Under the pieces are notes generated by a model. That model was not told the DNA's origin. It made no database searches and worked only from the letters and a program-made list of their open reading frames with translations. A stretch of DNA of 64,000 bases from Lutraria lutraria (lineage: Eukaryota; Mollusca; Bivalvia; Venerida; Mactridae), in the NCBI GenBank assembly GCA_964023205.1, contig OZ026840.1, forward strand, positions 8,367,603-8,431,602, given 5' to 3'. Made by a program: the position numbers and the translations under genes. Positions within the stretch are counted from its first letter, which is position 1. Each line of letters starts with the position of its first letter. Positions 33,601 through 38,199 of this stretch are shown here, piece after piece.

Positions 33601-36021
33601 ATTTTACATATCTCTAGATACATCAACATTTTACATATCTCTATATTCATCATTATTTTACATATCTCTATATTCATCATCATTTTACATATCTCTATAT
33701 TCATCATCATTTTACATATCTCTAGATACATCAACATTTTACATATCTCTATATTCATCATTATTTTACATATCTCTATATTCATCATCATTTTACATAT
33801 CTCTATATTCATCATCATTTTACATATCTCTAGATACATCAACATTTTACATATCTCTAGATACATCAACATTTTACATATCTCTAGATACATCAACATT
33901 TTACATATCTCTATATTCATCATCATTTTAAATATCTCTATATTCATCATTATTTTACATATCTCTATATTCATCATTATTTTACATATCTCTATATTCA
34001 TTGTCATTTTACATATCTCTATATTCATCGTCATTTTACATCTCTATATTCATCATTATTTTACATATCTCTATATTCATCATCATTTTACATATCTCTA
34101 TATTCATCATCATTTTACATATCTCTAGATACATCAACATTTTACATATCTCTATATTCATCATCATTTTACATATCTCTATATTCATCATCATTTTACA
34201 TATCTCTAGATACATCAACTTTTTACATATCTCTATATTCATCATCATTTTACATATCTCTATATTCATTGTCATTTTACATTTCTCTATATTCATCATT
34301 ATTTTACATATCTCTAGATACATCATCATTTTACATATCTCTATATTCATCATTATTTTACATTTCTCTAGATACATCAACATTTTACATATCTCTATAT
34401 TCATCATTATTTTACATATCTCTAGATACATCAACATTTTACATATCTCTATATTCATCATTATTTTACATTTCTCTAGATACATCAACATTTTACATAT
34501 CTCTATATTCATCATCATTTTACATATCTCTATATTCATTGTCATTTTACATTTCTCTATATTCATCATTATTTTACATATCTCTAGATACATCATCATT
34601 TTACATATCTCTATATTCATCATTATTTTACATATCTCTAGATACATCAACATTTTACATATCTCTATATTCATCATTATTTTACATATCTCTAGATACA
34701 TCAACATTTTACATATCTCTACATTTTTTTTGGATATTCATCATTATTTTACATATCTCCATATTCATCATCATTATACATATCTCTATATTCATCATTA
34801 TTTGACATATCTCTATATTCATTGTTATTTTACATATCTCTATATGTATCATCATTTTACATATCTCTATATTCATCAACATTTTGCATATCTCTATATT
34901 CATCATCATTATACATTATTGTTTCAGATTTAAAGATGAACCAATCATATTAAGTTTCTCAGGATCTCATGGAGATGATGAAGCTGTTCTGAAATGGAGA
35001 AAACATAGAAATGAGGTAATGTACATTTGTTTTAAGTTGTTACTCATTTTAAGGTATTTATATTTCAATGATTACTAGTTACATTATTTCATGCACTGTT
35101 CTTAAGTACATAATGAGTTCATACATAGTCTAGGTTCTATTTACTCCAATTAGAACTTTTTATAGTCATTCCCTGTTTTTCATTTTAGCTCACATGAGCA
35201 CTTGTGCACTTTTGTGACCAGTAGTGCGTCATGAAACTTTTGCCTTGTGAACACACTAGGGGCAACATTCTTAGCTCAATTTTTGCAAAACTAAGTCAGA
35301 ATGTTAATATCAACAAAATCTAGGACGACATTGATATTAGGCCATTTGGGGTAAAAACTAGGTCACCAGGGCCAAATAAGGCTAAACCTTATGAACACTT
35401 CAGAAATTACTGTAATGATTGGATTTTTACGAAACTGTCAGAATGCTTATTTCAATGATATGTAGGTCAAGTTTGATAATGGGTCATCTGGGGTCAAAAA
35501 CTAGGTCACTAGGGCAAATTGCTGGAAAACCTTGTCTATGCTGTAATTTTCATGTTTTTTTCTTGGATCTTCATCAAACCTTGTTAGAATGTTTTGTTAT
35601 TCTTATGTAGGAAAAGTTCTAACATGGGTCATCTGGGGTCAAAAACTAGGTCAGAGGTTCAAATTAATGTTTTAATGAGTAAACAATGATGTCATGTGAG
35701 CAATATAGGGCCATATTGGCCCTCTTGTTTTCGATGCTTCTTTCTTAGGGATATAGCTTAAATCTGAGTGATGTATTAACCAAAGAGAGGTTAGTGTGTT
35801 TTGTACAAGTAATTTTCAGTAAGTTTTTGTTCAGAGTAAACATAAATTCTAAGCTTTGTATTTGTATGATAAAATTTTTTACTTACAGCTAAGAATTTTT
35901 TTTACAGCAACTTTGGACAAATGAACCTGTTCTTGAGATTTGTTCCAAAACCAACATGGCAATTTTACCAATGTACATGCGACGTAGAATGTCCAGCAAT
36001 TCTTCATTCAACAGTCATTGA
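6440..36021 (+). CDS. TBC-domain protein with C-terminal WD40-like propeller (3' part of gene, 14 exons)
   Basis: Fourteen exons join without a phase conflict (lengths 180, 138, 67, 92, 222, 137, 193, 202, 2160, 388, 182, 88, 88, 114) to about 1,416 codons and end at a TGA at 36019-36021. The order is: end of a TBC domain (LLRIWDCFLLEGPKVLF), a charged helix (about residues 61-106), beta-propeller blades (VWFCYGD, LWCASGNTVAVI, VWIGTGEGNLIIYEV, ILELWDP), a Ser/acidic linker, and closing strands (IILSFSG, LKWRKHRNE, LWTNEPVLEI). TBC domains act as GTPase activators of Rab proteins. The propeller strands resemble those at the C terminus of LRRK2, JIP4 and ARHGEF10, so a membrane-trafficking role is inferred. 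The catalytic Arg/Gln part of the TBC domain is upstream of the window. No gene name is assigned. The exon chain is strongly supported by phase and motifs; the exact orthologue is not. Confidence 0.85.
6650..7200 (+). repeat. Dispersed repeat resembling 2930-3358
   Basis: It contains GTCCGTCAGTCAGTCTGTC near 6667, TTTGTCATTCAT twice, a GTTCACCAACATGTGACAT motif and GTGTAGGGGTATTCGTCAC, matching the family seen near 3000 and partly 31037. It has no coding capacity and lies in the intron after exon A. Confidence 0.5.
7269..8395 (+). repeat. Dispersed repeat family A, full-length copy
   Basis: It begins TTTTTAGCTCACCA, followed at 7301 by TGGTGAGCT, so the 5' end can form a hairpin. It ends GGTGAGCGAACCATCATGGCCCTCTTGTTT. 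The interior is a degenerate tandem of about 200-bp blocks (ACCACAAGGCCTAGAGC, TTAGATATTTGGTATGTAGC, ATTGTCTAGTGGACCTCTAC). The copy at 38355-39111 has the same layout with fewer blocks. Confidence 0.75.
8485..8641 (+). mobile_element. Pogo-type MITE family C, copy 1
   Basis: The left end is TA|CAGTGCAACCTCTCC, with an interior of AGGTTGTTGCTCTAGAGA and AGAGAGGGCCACTCTGGAGA. The right end (GAGAGGTTGTACTTTA) is a slightly mutated inverse of the left. It ends 25 bp before exon B, inside the likely polypyrimidine/branch region. Confidence 0.7.
8667..8804 (+). CDS. TBC gene exon B: post-TBC charged helix
   Basis: The acceptor is TTGTATTTCAG and the donor CAGTTG|GTAATG, phase 0 at both ends, 46 codons. 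The peptide runs LSFEGLKPFPKRKDILSKQ and ends with a Lys/Glu-rich helix (KKKELQRLAFAEREQL). An F-x-x-L-x-P-F-P motif followed by a coiled-coil-like helix is seen after TBC domains in several Rab-GAPs. Confidence 0.85.
8916..9090 (+). mobile_element. Pogo-type MITE family D, copy 1
   Basis: Terminal inverted repeats are CAGTCAAACCTGTG and CACAGGTTTGACTG, flanked by TA on both sides. The interior has GGCCTTTA-TCACAG motifs. It has no coding capacity. Confidence 0.8.
9171..9341 (+). mobile_element. Pogo-type MITE family C, copy 2
   Basis: The left end is TA|CAGTGTGACCTCTCCAAAGC and the right end AGAGGTCTTATTG|TA. The interior matches the other family C members (GAGAGGTTGTTGTTC, AAGAGATGGCCGCTCTG). 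Confidence 0.7.
9342..9610. other. Intronic spacer
   Basis: AT-rich, with no gene or repeat recognised. Confidence 0.4.
9611..10760. repeat. 42/45-bp minisatellite, about 27 copies
   Basis: The core is TTTGTCAACATGCAGGGTAT followed by ATTTGTCTGCACAAATCTCT and ACA. Units differ by an optional TCA or ACA triplet, giving 42 or 45 bp. Since both lengths are multiples of three, frames stay open on both strands for up to 391 codons. These are array artefacts, not genes. The array lies in the intron between exons B and C. Confidence 0.95.
10761..10931. other. Intronic spacer ending in the TA target of a pogo-type element
   Basis: Nothing is recognised apart from the TA dinucleotide at 10930-10931 that flanks the next element. 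Confidence 0.4.
10932..13402 (-). mobile_element. Pogo/Tigger-like DNA transposon, near full length
   Basis: This 2,471-bp element is flanked by TA on both sides (10930-10931 and 13403-13404). The terminal inverted repeats are CAGTCGAAACTCGTTATATC on the left and its near-perfect inverse (GATATAATGAGTTTCGACTG) on the right. Several ACTTCGATATA motifs repeat just inside both ends, and GAAGTCC-GAG-GGACTTC at 10952-10968 is a perfect small palindrome. The coding strand is minus. Features match the pogo branch of Tc1/mariner: TA target, CAGT start, CENP-B-like N terminus and DDE domain. Confidence 0.92.
11331..12904 (-). pseudogene. Pogo/Tigger transposase, frameshifted and catalytically altered
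   Basis: The first open part (12904 down to 12359, 181 codons from ATG) has a Psq-type helix-turn-helix (SYTTKYEAILDVEKGQ... NTLSTWIKNK) and a second CENP-B DNA-binding helix set (ALTKWFQNARSQ, NGWLGRFKARHSF). It stops at a TGA where the DDE part starts in another frame (12362 down to 11331). The DDE part has no ATG of its own, so a small indel has split one gene. The DDE part shows FNADET (first Asp), LPPNTTSLTQPMDQGVI (third Asp) and KKAWMTSQLF. The second acidic residue, normally Asp in the D-N-x-P-x-H-P motif, is His here (VHNCPAHP). Two independent lesions suggest an inactive copy; the frame otherwise remains long and open, so it is fairly young. Confidence 0.92.
13455..14561 (+). repeat. 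33-bp array running into the exon C acceptor, interrupted by a hAT MITE
   Basis: The repeated motif is ATTTCAGTATATGACATAGA followed by TTGTCACATGTAT, with degenerate copies at about 13455-13558 and 14450-14561. The last copy supplies the 3' splice site of exon C (CATGTATATTTCAG|TATATG). The hAT element at 13559-14449 is inserted inside the array. Confidence 0.8.
13559..14449. mobile_element. Non-autonomous hAT-like element (891 bp)
   Basis: The ends are TAGGGCTGTCCCGATA and ATATCGGGACAGCCCTA, inverted to each other, with the 8-bp target duplication TTTCAGTA on both sides (13551-13558 and 14450-14457). Subterminal CGATACG motifs recur at both ends. No transposase frame is recognisable; the 64-codon ORF inside has no known motif. 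The TSD lies in a repeat with the same motif, so the match could in part be pre-existing. Confidence 0.85.
14562..14628 (+). CDS. TBC gene exon C: first propeller strands
   Basis: The acceptor is TATATTTCAG and the donor GGAG|GTAAAC, entering in phase 0 and leaving in phase 1. The peptide is YMSMEAESGTFLGIECAVAA followed by NG. It joins in frame to exon B upstream and D downstream. Confidence 0.85.
14629..14837. other. Intronic spacer after exon C
   Basis: Nothing recognised. Confidence 0.4.
14838..15078. repeat. Imperfect ATC/ATT trinucleotide microsatellite
   Basis: Long runs of TCATCATCAT interspersed with TCACTA and TTACCA. The Met-rich ORF on the minus strand is a translation of this repeat, not a gene. 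Confidence 0.9.
15079..15794. other. Intron between exons C and D
   Basis: Two overlapping short plus-strand ORFs (15114-15489) have no recognisable domain and no good splice context. No other feature was seen. Confidence 0.45.
15795..15886 (+). CDS. TBC gene exon D: propeller blade
   Basis: The acceptor is GTTATTTTAG and the donor TTCAAG|GTAACT, phase 1 in, phase 0 out. The peptide is GQVWFCYGDQHIGKLSFVSC followed by ETGTMFNIDFK, a typical propeller strand-turn-strand. Confidence 0.88.
16104..16240 (+). repeat. 66-67 bp tandem triplication across an intron-exon boundary
   Basis: The block starting G-TTNATTCCCGGCTCATGT and continuing through GTGTTATATGG, ACCTGACACAG and TTTTATATTCTA-AG occurs at 16104, 16171 and 16237. 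Each copy starts right after an AG, so each offers an acceptor. Only the third continues into open coding sequence (exon E). Confidence 0.9.
16237..16458 (+). CDS. TBC gene exon E: propeller blades
   Basis: The acceptor is TATTCTAAAG and the donor ACAGAG|GTTTGT, phase 0 at both ends, 74 codons. The peptide starts VDSRLMCMCYMGSDFLLLGT and includes QVWQIQLHDAILSVCCF and IFSGLADGTVAVTE, typical propeller repeats. Confidence 0.9.
16459..17163. other. Intron between exons E and F
   Basis: AT-rich; no other gene or repeat recognised. ORFs here are short and unconvincing. Confidence 0.45.
17164..17300 (+). CDS. TBC gene exon F: propeller blade
   Basis: The acceptor is ATTAATTCACAG and the donor GCAAG|GTAAGC, phase 0 in, phase 2 out. 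It includes YIGIGQAPVTCLLLLDEQLW followed by CASGNTVAVIHA, the pattern of a LRRK2/JIP4-like propeller strand pair. Confidence 0.9.
17341..17510 (-). mobile_element. Pogo-type MITE family C, copy 3
   Basis: The left end is CAGTACAACCTCTCTAGTGC and the right end GGAGAGGTTGCACTG|TA. The interior is inverse to copies 1 and 2 (GAGCAACACC, CTCTCAACAAC). Confidence 0.75.
17511..17761. other. Intronic spacer
   Basis: Nothing recognised. Confidence 0.4.
17762..18577 (+). repeat. 34-bp minisatellite ending in the exon G acceptor
   Basis: The unit is TGTCTTTATACTTGTGTATC followed by TATATTACACATAA, about 23 copies. Some copies read ATTACACAG or GTTACAG|AACAT, nearly identical to the true exon G acceptor (TATCTATATTACAG|AACAT) at the array's last position. 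The array therefore appears to have expanded from, or into, the 3' splice site. Confidence 0.9.
18578..18770 (+). CDS. TBC gene exon G: propeller blades
   Basis: The donor is CAGAAAG|GTGAGT, phase 2 in (completing AG|A) and phase 0 out. The peptide includes TLDTMDTFSVSVNPYDHIL, IWISLRGSSILELWDPRT and RTDRYPQLRK. Confidence 0.9.
18771..19393. other. Intronic spacer before the giant array
   Basis: AT-rich; nothing recognised. Confidence 0.4.
19394..25676. repeat. Giant 44-bp intronic minisatellite, about 143 copies
   Basis: The 44-bp unit is ACTGTATTAGAACCAGCTCT, AACTTATCCTTCCACACTGA, GCAG, with variants TTGAACCAG, TCTAACCAG and TCTAACCTG. The length stays at 44 over thousands of bases. Rare variants show block duplication: GAATCAGCTC at 19931 and 21955, and ATCCTACCAC at 20167 and 22191, are both 2,024 bp apart (46 units). 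AGCAGAATG at 20841 and 22381, and CACTAAG near 21144 and 22684, are 1,540 bp apart (35 units). Each unit has CTAAC followed about 22 bases later by CAG. Confidence 0.97.
25677..25862. other. End of intron, with a possible tRNA-derived fragment
   Basis: The stretch near 25760-25835 read on the minus strand (GTTAGTGTGCTGGATTTGAAACCCAGC, in parts) vaguely resembles a SINE head. This is weak. Confidence 0.3.
25863..26064 (+). CDS. TBC gene exon H: propeller blade and start of linker
   Basis: The acceptor is TTTTACTTTCAG and the donor GTTAAAG|GTAGGT, phase 0 in, phase 1 out. ANGNTVWIGTGEGNLIIYEV is a strong match in style to LRRK2/JIP4 propeller strands (W-I-G-T-G-x-G). After it the sequence turns Ser/Thr-rich. 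Confidence 0.9.
26339..28030. mobile_element. Foldback element with a nested pogo-type MITE
   Basis: The left arm (26339-26515) and right arm (27849-28030) are inverted copies over about 180 bp, sharing GCAAAATGAAAACTGAAC, GGGGTCACTGATCT and TTTTTGAGTTATCTGCCCTT in opposite orientation. The space between them holds the MITE at 26876-27846, whose right end touches the right arm. Confidence 0.8.
26876..27846. mobile_element. Pogo-type MITE (971 bp)
   Basis: The left end is TA|CAGTATAACCTCCCAAAACG and the right end TTTACAGAGGTTATACTG|TA, inverted to each other. Subterminal AAGCGGCAACCTCC motifs repeat. No transposase frame was recognised; a 99-codon ORF near its right end spans the boundary and has no known content. 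Confidence 0.75.
28261..28431 (-). mobile_element. Pogo-type MITE family C, copy 4
   Basis: The right end is AGAGAGGTTGCACTG|TA, the left a mutated CCTGCAACCTCTCCAGAG, and the interior is inverse to copy 1. It ends about 70 bp before the next exon. Confidence 0.75.
28501..30660 (+). CDS. TBC gene exon I: large Ser-rich acidic linker
   Basis: The acceptor is GATTTCAG and the donor GATCCTG|GTGAGT, phase 1 in and out, 2,160 bases. The roughly 720 residues are low in hydrophobics and rich in Ser, Asp, Glu and Asn, as in a disordered insertion between propeller blades. Nine R-R-x-S sites are present (RRKS, RRES, RRQS, RRSS, RRDS, RRQS, RRTS, RRSS, RRFS), the consensus for PKA-type kinases. Three lie in a repeated motif, E-x-x-L-E-x-x-A-R-R-x-S-L. 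A C-x2-C-x6-C-x2-C cluster (CSDCNSQKKRCKDC) could bind zinc. If the donor is not used, the frame runs 29 more bases to TAG at 30687-30689 and ends in CSLF. Confidence 0.9.
30661..31476. other. Intron with a dispersed repeat and a hairpin MITE
   Basis: 31037-31140 (CCCTCTACCCCAAACAAAG, then GGTCGGTCGGTCAGTCAG) resembles the start of a dispersed family. 31299-31382 is an 84-bp hairpin with TTTCGAGGGTTCAACGCAAC inverted at its other end. Confidence 0.55.
31299..31382. repeat. 84-bp imperfect hairpin (inverted repeat)
   Basis: The arm ATTTCGAGGGTTCAACGCAA, then CAGCGTCGTAACTCAT, pairs with the inverse of ATGAGAACAAGTTACTACAG, then TGTTGCGCTGAGCCCTCGAA. The loop is about 6 bases. Probably a small MITE. 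Confidence 0.75.
31477..31864 (+). CDS. TBC gene exon J
   Basis: The acceptor is ATATATATCAG and the donor CAACAAG|GTAAGT, phase 1 in, phase 2 out. It is Ser- and Glu-rich. It includes RRKLFEFLKTPSLASRHASL, whose FLKTPSLASR core recurs as FLRTPSMSSR in exon K, and GDSRKNSLDL. It ends DDLEWTELCGAQYTTSPT. Confidence 0.88.
31865..32375. other. Intron containing a SINE
   Basis: Apart from the SINE at 32046-32272, no feature was seen. Confidence 0.5.
32046..32272 (+). repeat. tRNA-derived SINE, family S1, plus strand
   Basis: The head has CTGTGGTCGAGTGGATAAGG (A box), CCTCTCACTGATAGAGGGTC and GGGTTTCAGCCC (B box). The body has ACCATGTGTCTTTAGTAG, and the tail is GACGTAAATCTCAAACAAAC followed by AAGCAAAAC. 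It matches 3450-3634 in the opposite orientation. Confidence 0.75.
32376..32557 (+). CDS. TBC gene exon K
   Basis: The acceptor is CATCTACAG and the donor TCTATGG|GTAAGT, phase 2 in, phase 1 out. The peptide is Ser/Pro-rich: STTDKRLADFLRTPSMSSR, then PSSMWSSYENIS, and TPRRLSHSASIASM, which contains a tenth R-R-x-S. Confidence 0.88.
32686..32905 (+). repeat. Possible tRNA-derived SINE, family S2
   Basis: The A-box-like GGCTAGCTCAATGATTAGAG and B-box-like GTGAGTTCTAATCCC lie 30-35 bases apart, as in a tRNA head. A tRNA-unrelated body follows. No second copy of the body was recognised in the window. Confidence 0.5.
32998..33085 (+). CDS. TBC gene exon L: closing propeller strand
   Basis: The acceptor is ATTGTTTCAG and the donor ACAGT|GTAAGC, phase 1 in, phase 2 out. 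The peptide is GSDLLYNVDLSLEAKMKISD then KPVKCLLAT, which alternates like propeller strands. Confidence 0.85.
33086..33337. other. Intronic spacer
   Basis: Nothing recognised. Confidence 0.4.
33338..34916. repeat. 27-bp minisatellite, about 58 copies
   Basis: The unit is TCTCTATATTCATCATCATT followed by TTACATA, with the alternate type TCTCTAGATACATCAACATT. The unit is nine codons long, so long ORFs stay open on both strands; they are artefacts. The array stops 11 bases before the exon M acceptor. Confidence 0.96.
34928..35015 (+). CDS. TBC gene exon M: closing propeller strand
   Basis: The acceptor is TATTGTTTCAG and the donor AATGAG|GTAATG, phase 2 in, phase 0 out. The peptide is FKDEPIILSFSGSHGDDEAV followed by LKWRKHRNE. 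Confidence 0.88.
35183..35730 (+). repeat. Dispersed repeat family A, copy in the last intron
   Basis: It starts TTTTAGCTCACATGAGC and ends GTGAGCAATATAGGGCCATATTGGCCCTCTTGTT. The interior repeats GGGTCATCTGGGGTCAAAAAC and CTAGGTCA, unlike the interiors of other copies, so it is a separate subfamily with shared ends. Confidence 0.75.
35908..36021 (+). CDS. TBC gene terminal exon N
   Basis: The acceptor is TTTTTTTTACAG, phase 0 in, with the stop TGA at 36019-36021. The peptide QLWTNEPVLEICSKTNMAIL is followed by a short basic, Ser-rich tail (RRRMSSNSSFNSH). The W-x-x-x-x-x-L-E-I strand would close the propeller. 3' UTR and MITE sequence follow. Confidence 0.88.
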   Translation, partial: QLWTNEPVLEICSKTNMAILPMYMRRRMSSNSSFNSH

Positions 36022-36097
36022 AACCTTATCATTGTTTCATACATCATGTGTCTACAAGATGTGTACAGATTATAAACATGTTTATCATTTATACATA

Positions 36098-36267
36098 CTG
36101 TCAAACCAGTGTTAGCAGCAGCCACCTTTGAATAAAGGCCACCTTGTGAATAAAAACGTTATTGGTTGTTTAGAATAAAATGACCTCCGAATAAAGGCCA
36201 CAGGGTCTGTCAATAAAGGTCACATTTTGTCTTTCCCATGGGTGGCCTTTGTTTACAGGTTTGACTG
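36098..36267 (+). mobile_element. Pogo-type MITE family D, copy 2, in the presumed 3' UTR
   Basis: The left end is TACTGTCAAACC (CAGT inverted to CTGT at the tip) and the right end ACAGGTTTGACTG|TA. It starts 77 bp after the stop codon of the TBC gene and contains AATAAA at 36131, 36149, 36174, 36190 and 36212 on the coding strand. Confidence 0.75.
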
Positions 36268-36323
36268 TATTTCATTGTATTATTGTACTAAATATGTTGA
36301 TGTAACTCTCCTAATCTGAATTA

Positions 36324-37023
36324 GTTACCTGTGACATAATGTTACCTGTGACATGATGTTACCTGTGACATGTTGCTACCTGTGACATGTTGCTACCTGT
36401 GACATGATGTTACATGTGACATGATGCTACCTGTGACATGATGTTACCTGTGACATGTTGCTACCTGTGACATGATGCTACCTGTGACATGATGTTACAT
36501 GTGACATGATGATACATGTGACATGATGCTATCTGTGACATGATGCTACCTGTGACATTATGCTACCTGTGACATGATGCTATCTGTGACATGATGCTAC
36601 CTGTGACATTATGCTACCTGTGACATGATGCTACCTGTGACATGATGCTATCTGACATGATGATACATGTGACATGATGCTATCTGTGACATTATGCTAC
36701 CTGTGACATGATGCTATCTGTGACATGATGCTACCTGTGACATGATGCTACCTGTGACATGATGCTATCTGTGACATGATGCTACCTGTGACATGATGCT
36801 ATCTGTGACATGATGCTACCTGTGACATGATGCTATCTGTGACATGATGCTACCTGTGACATGATGCTGTCTGTGACATGATGATACCTGTGACATGATG
36901 CTACATGTGACATGATGCTACCTGTGACATGATGTTACGTGTGACATGATGATACATGTGACATGATGATACATGTGACATTATGCTATCTGTGACATGA
37001 TGATACATGTGACATGATGCTGT
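36324..37023. repeat. 17-bp minisatellite, about 41 copies
   Basis: The unit is GATGCTACCTGTGACAT, with variants at the third to fifth positions (GATGTTACC, GATGATACA, TTATGCTAC). Confidence 0.95.
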
Positions 37024-37591
37024 TACTGCCTTAAAATGATTGTCTTAACAGTTTGTGTTTATATTAAACATAAAAATGATTCAATATTTTATTTATACTT
37101 GTACATTATTTTCACTGTTAACTTTTATTATATATTTGAAAATGTTTGAAATATATTTGAAAATGTTTGTAATATATTTGAAAATATGTTAATTATATGA
37201 ATATATTTACCTTGATTTTAGTATATTTTTGTGTATTTGTACAGGTATATGATCACCAAAAGTGTGAGTGCATATAGCTTGATCATGTCTTTGGAGTCAT
37301 GACAAAATTATCCAGAATAATTCACTAAGTCAAATAGGGGATATGGATATTCAGTACAAATCTGGAATTGAACTCATGCCTGTTGATTCATGAGATCATG
37401 TTCTACCCACCGCACCAGCGACACAAATAGCGATGTGCTAAATTATTCTTATCTATTATCCCTAAATGCCTTTTGTCAAATAACATAATTATGTTCCGAA
37501 TATAAACATACCCCTGCTGATTTAGTGTATTCTTCTGTCTTGTCTCAAAACACATGGTCGAGCCTTACAATCATGATTTCATTGTTGGTGA
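37024..37591. other. Intergenic DNA with a possible minus-strand SINE
   Basis: 37290-37440 read on the minus strand has GGTGCGGTGGGTAGAACATG and GCATGAGTTCAATTCC, spaced as in a tRNA head. 37137-37200 is a short run of ATATTTGAAAATGTTTGAA units. No gene was seen. Confidence 0.4.
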
Positions 37592-38070
37592 TTTTTAGCT
37601 CACCTGAATTCATCAGGTGAGCTTTTAGGATCGATGAATGTCCAGCTCACAATGTATGTGGCCACAATGTCTCGGCTTAGTTCGATTATGGGCAACATCG
37701 GACAATAACTTCAAGAGTTATGGGCCCTTGACTTAGAAAATTTGCTATATTTTAGCTTGTTTACACTCTAGCGCCTTCATTTATTCACTGATCCTAATCA
37801 TATTTAGAATGAATGTATATGACCTTACAGTCTTGGACATGTTTAGTTATGGGTAGAATCGGACCACAACTTCAAGAATTATGGGCCCTTGGATTATAAA
37901 ATTTGCTACGTTTTAGCTTGTTTAACAGTATTATACCTTCATTGTTGGTTTTGATCTCAAAATCTACGTAAAAATGGGTTATACGAGATGGACACTATAT
38001 TATCTGGTCATTAATTATAGTGCCTTTGTTCTCAGGTGAGCGATCAAGGGCTATCTTAGCCCTCTTGTTC
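37592..38070 (+). repeat. Dispersed repeat family A, complete short copy
   Basis: The start TTTTTAGCTCACCTGA, then ATTCA and TCAGGTGAGCT, makes a perfect 11-bp hairpin. It ends CAGGTGAGCGATCAAGGGCT with GCCCTCTTGTT. The interior (CTCTAGCGCCTTCATTTATT) matches 1-462. Confidence 0.8.
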
Positions 38071-38106
38071 ATGATTACTTTATCATTTATGGCCAGTTCT
38101 AAGCAT

Positions 38107-38165
38107 TATATTGTACTGTAACAACAAGTTCTATAATCATGTGGTATATTGTTTGGATACCACAG
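38107..38165 (-). repeat. Inverted partial copy of the exon at 39132-39226
   Basis: Read on the minus strand, CCTGTGGTATC, ACAATATACCA and ATGATTATAG match 39166-39213 with one gap and scattered changes. It ends directly at the acceptor of the putative exon at 38166. Confidence 0.55.
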
Positions 38166-38199
38166 GACCGAGAGCAATGGCGGGCCCACAAGTTCGAAG
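38166..38199 (+). CDS. Cys-rich gene, putative exon 1
   Basis: The acceptor is GGATACCACAG and the donor TTCGAAG|GTAAGT, phase 0 in, phase 1 out; 11 residues (DREQWRAHKFE) plus one base. The donor is near-consensus, the acceptor has a weak pyrimidine tract. Confidence 0.4.

Noticed and set aside
33331..34933. ORFs of 178-310 codons on both strands
   Set aside because: Products of the 27-bp array, whose unit is nine codons; no independent coding evidence.
37245..37263. Possible 19-bp microexon (GTACAG|GTATATGATC... then GTGAGT)
   Set aside because: It has plausible borders but its phase does not fit the neighbouring models, and it is too short to support.
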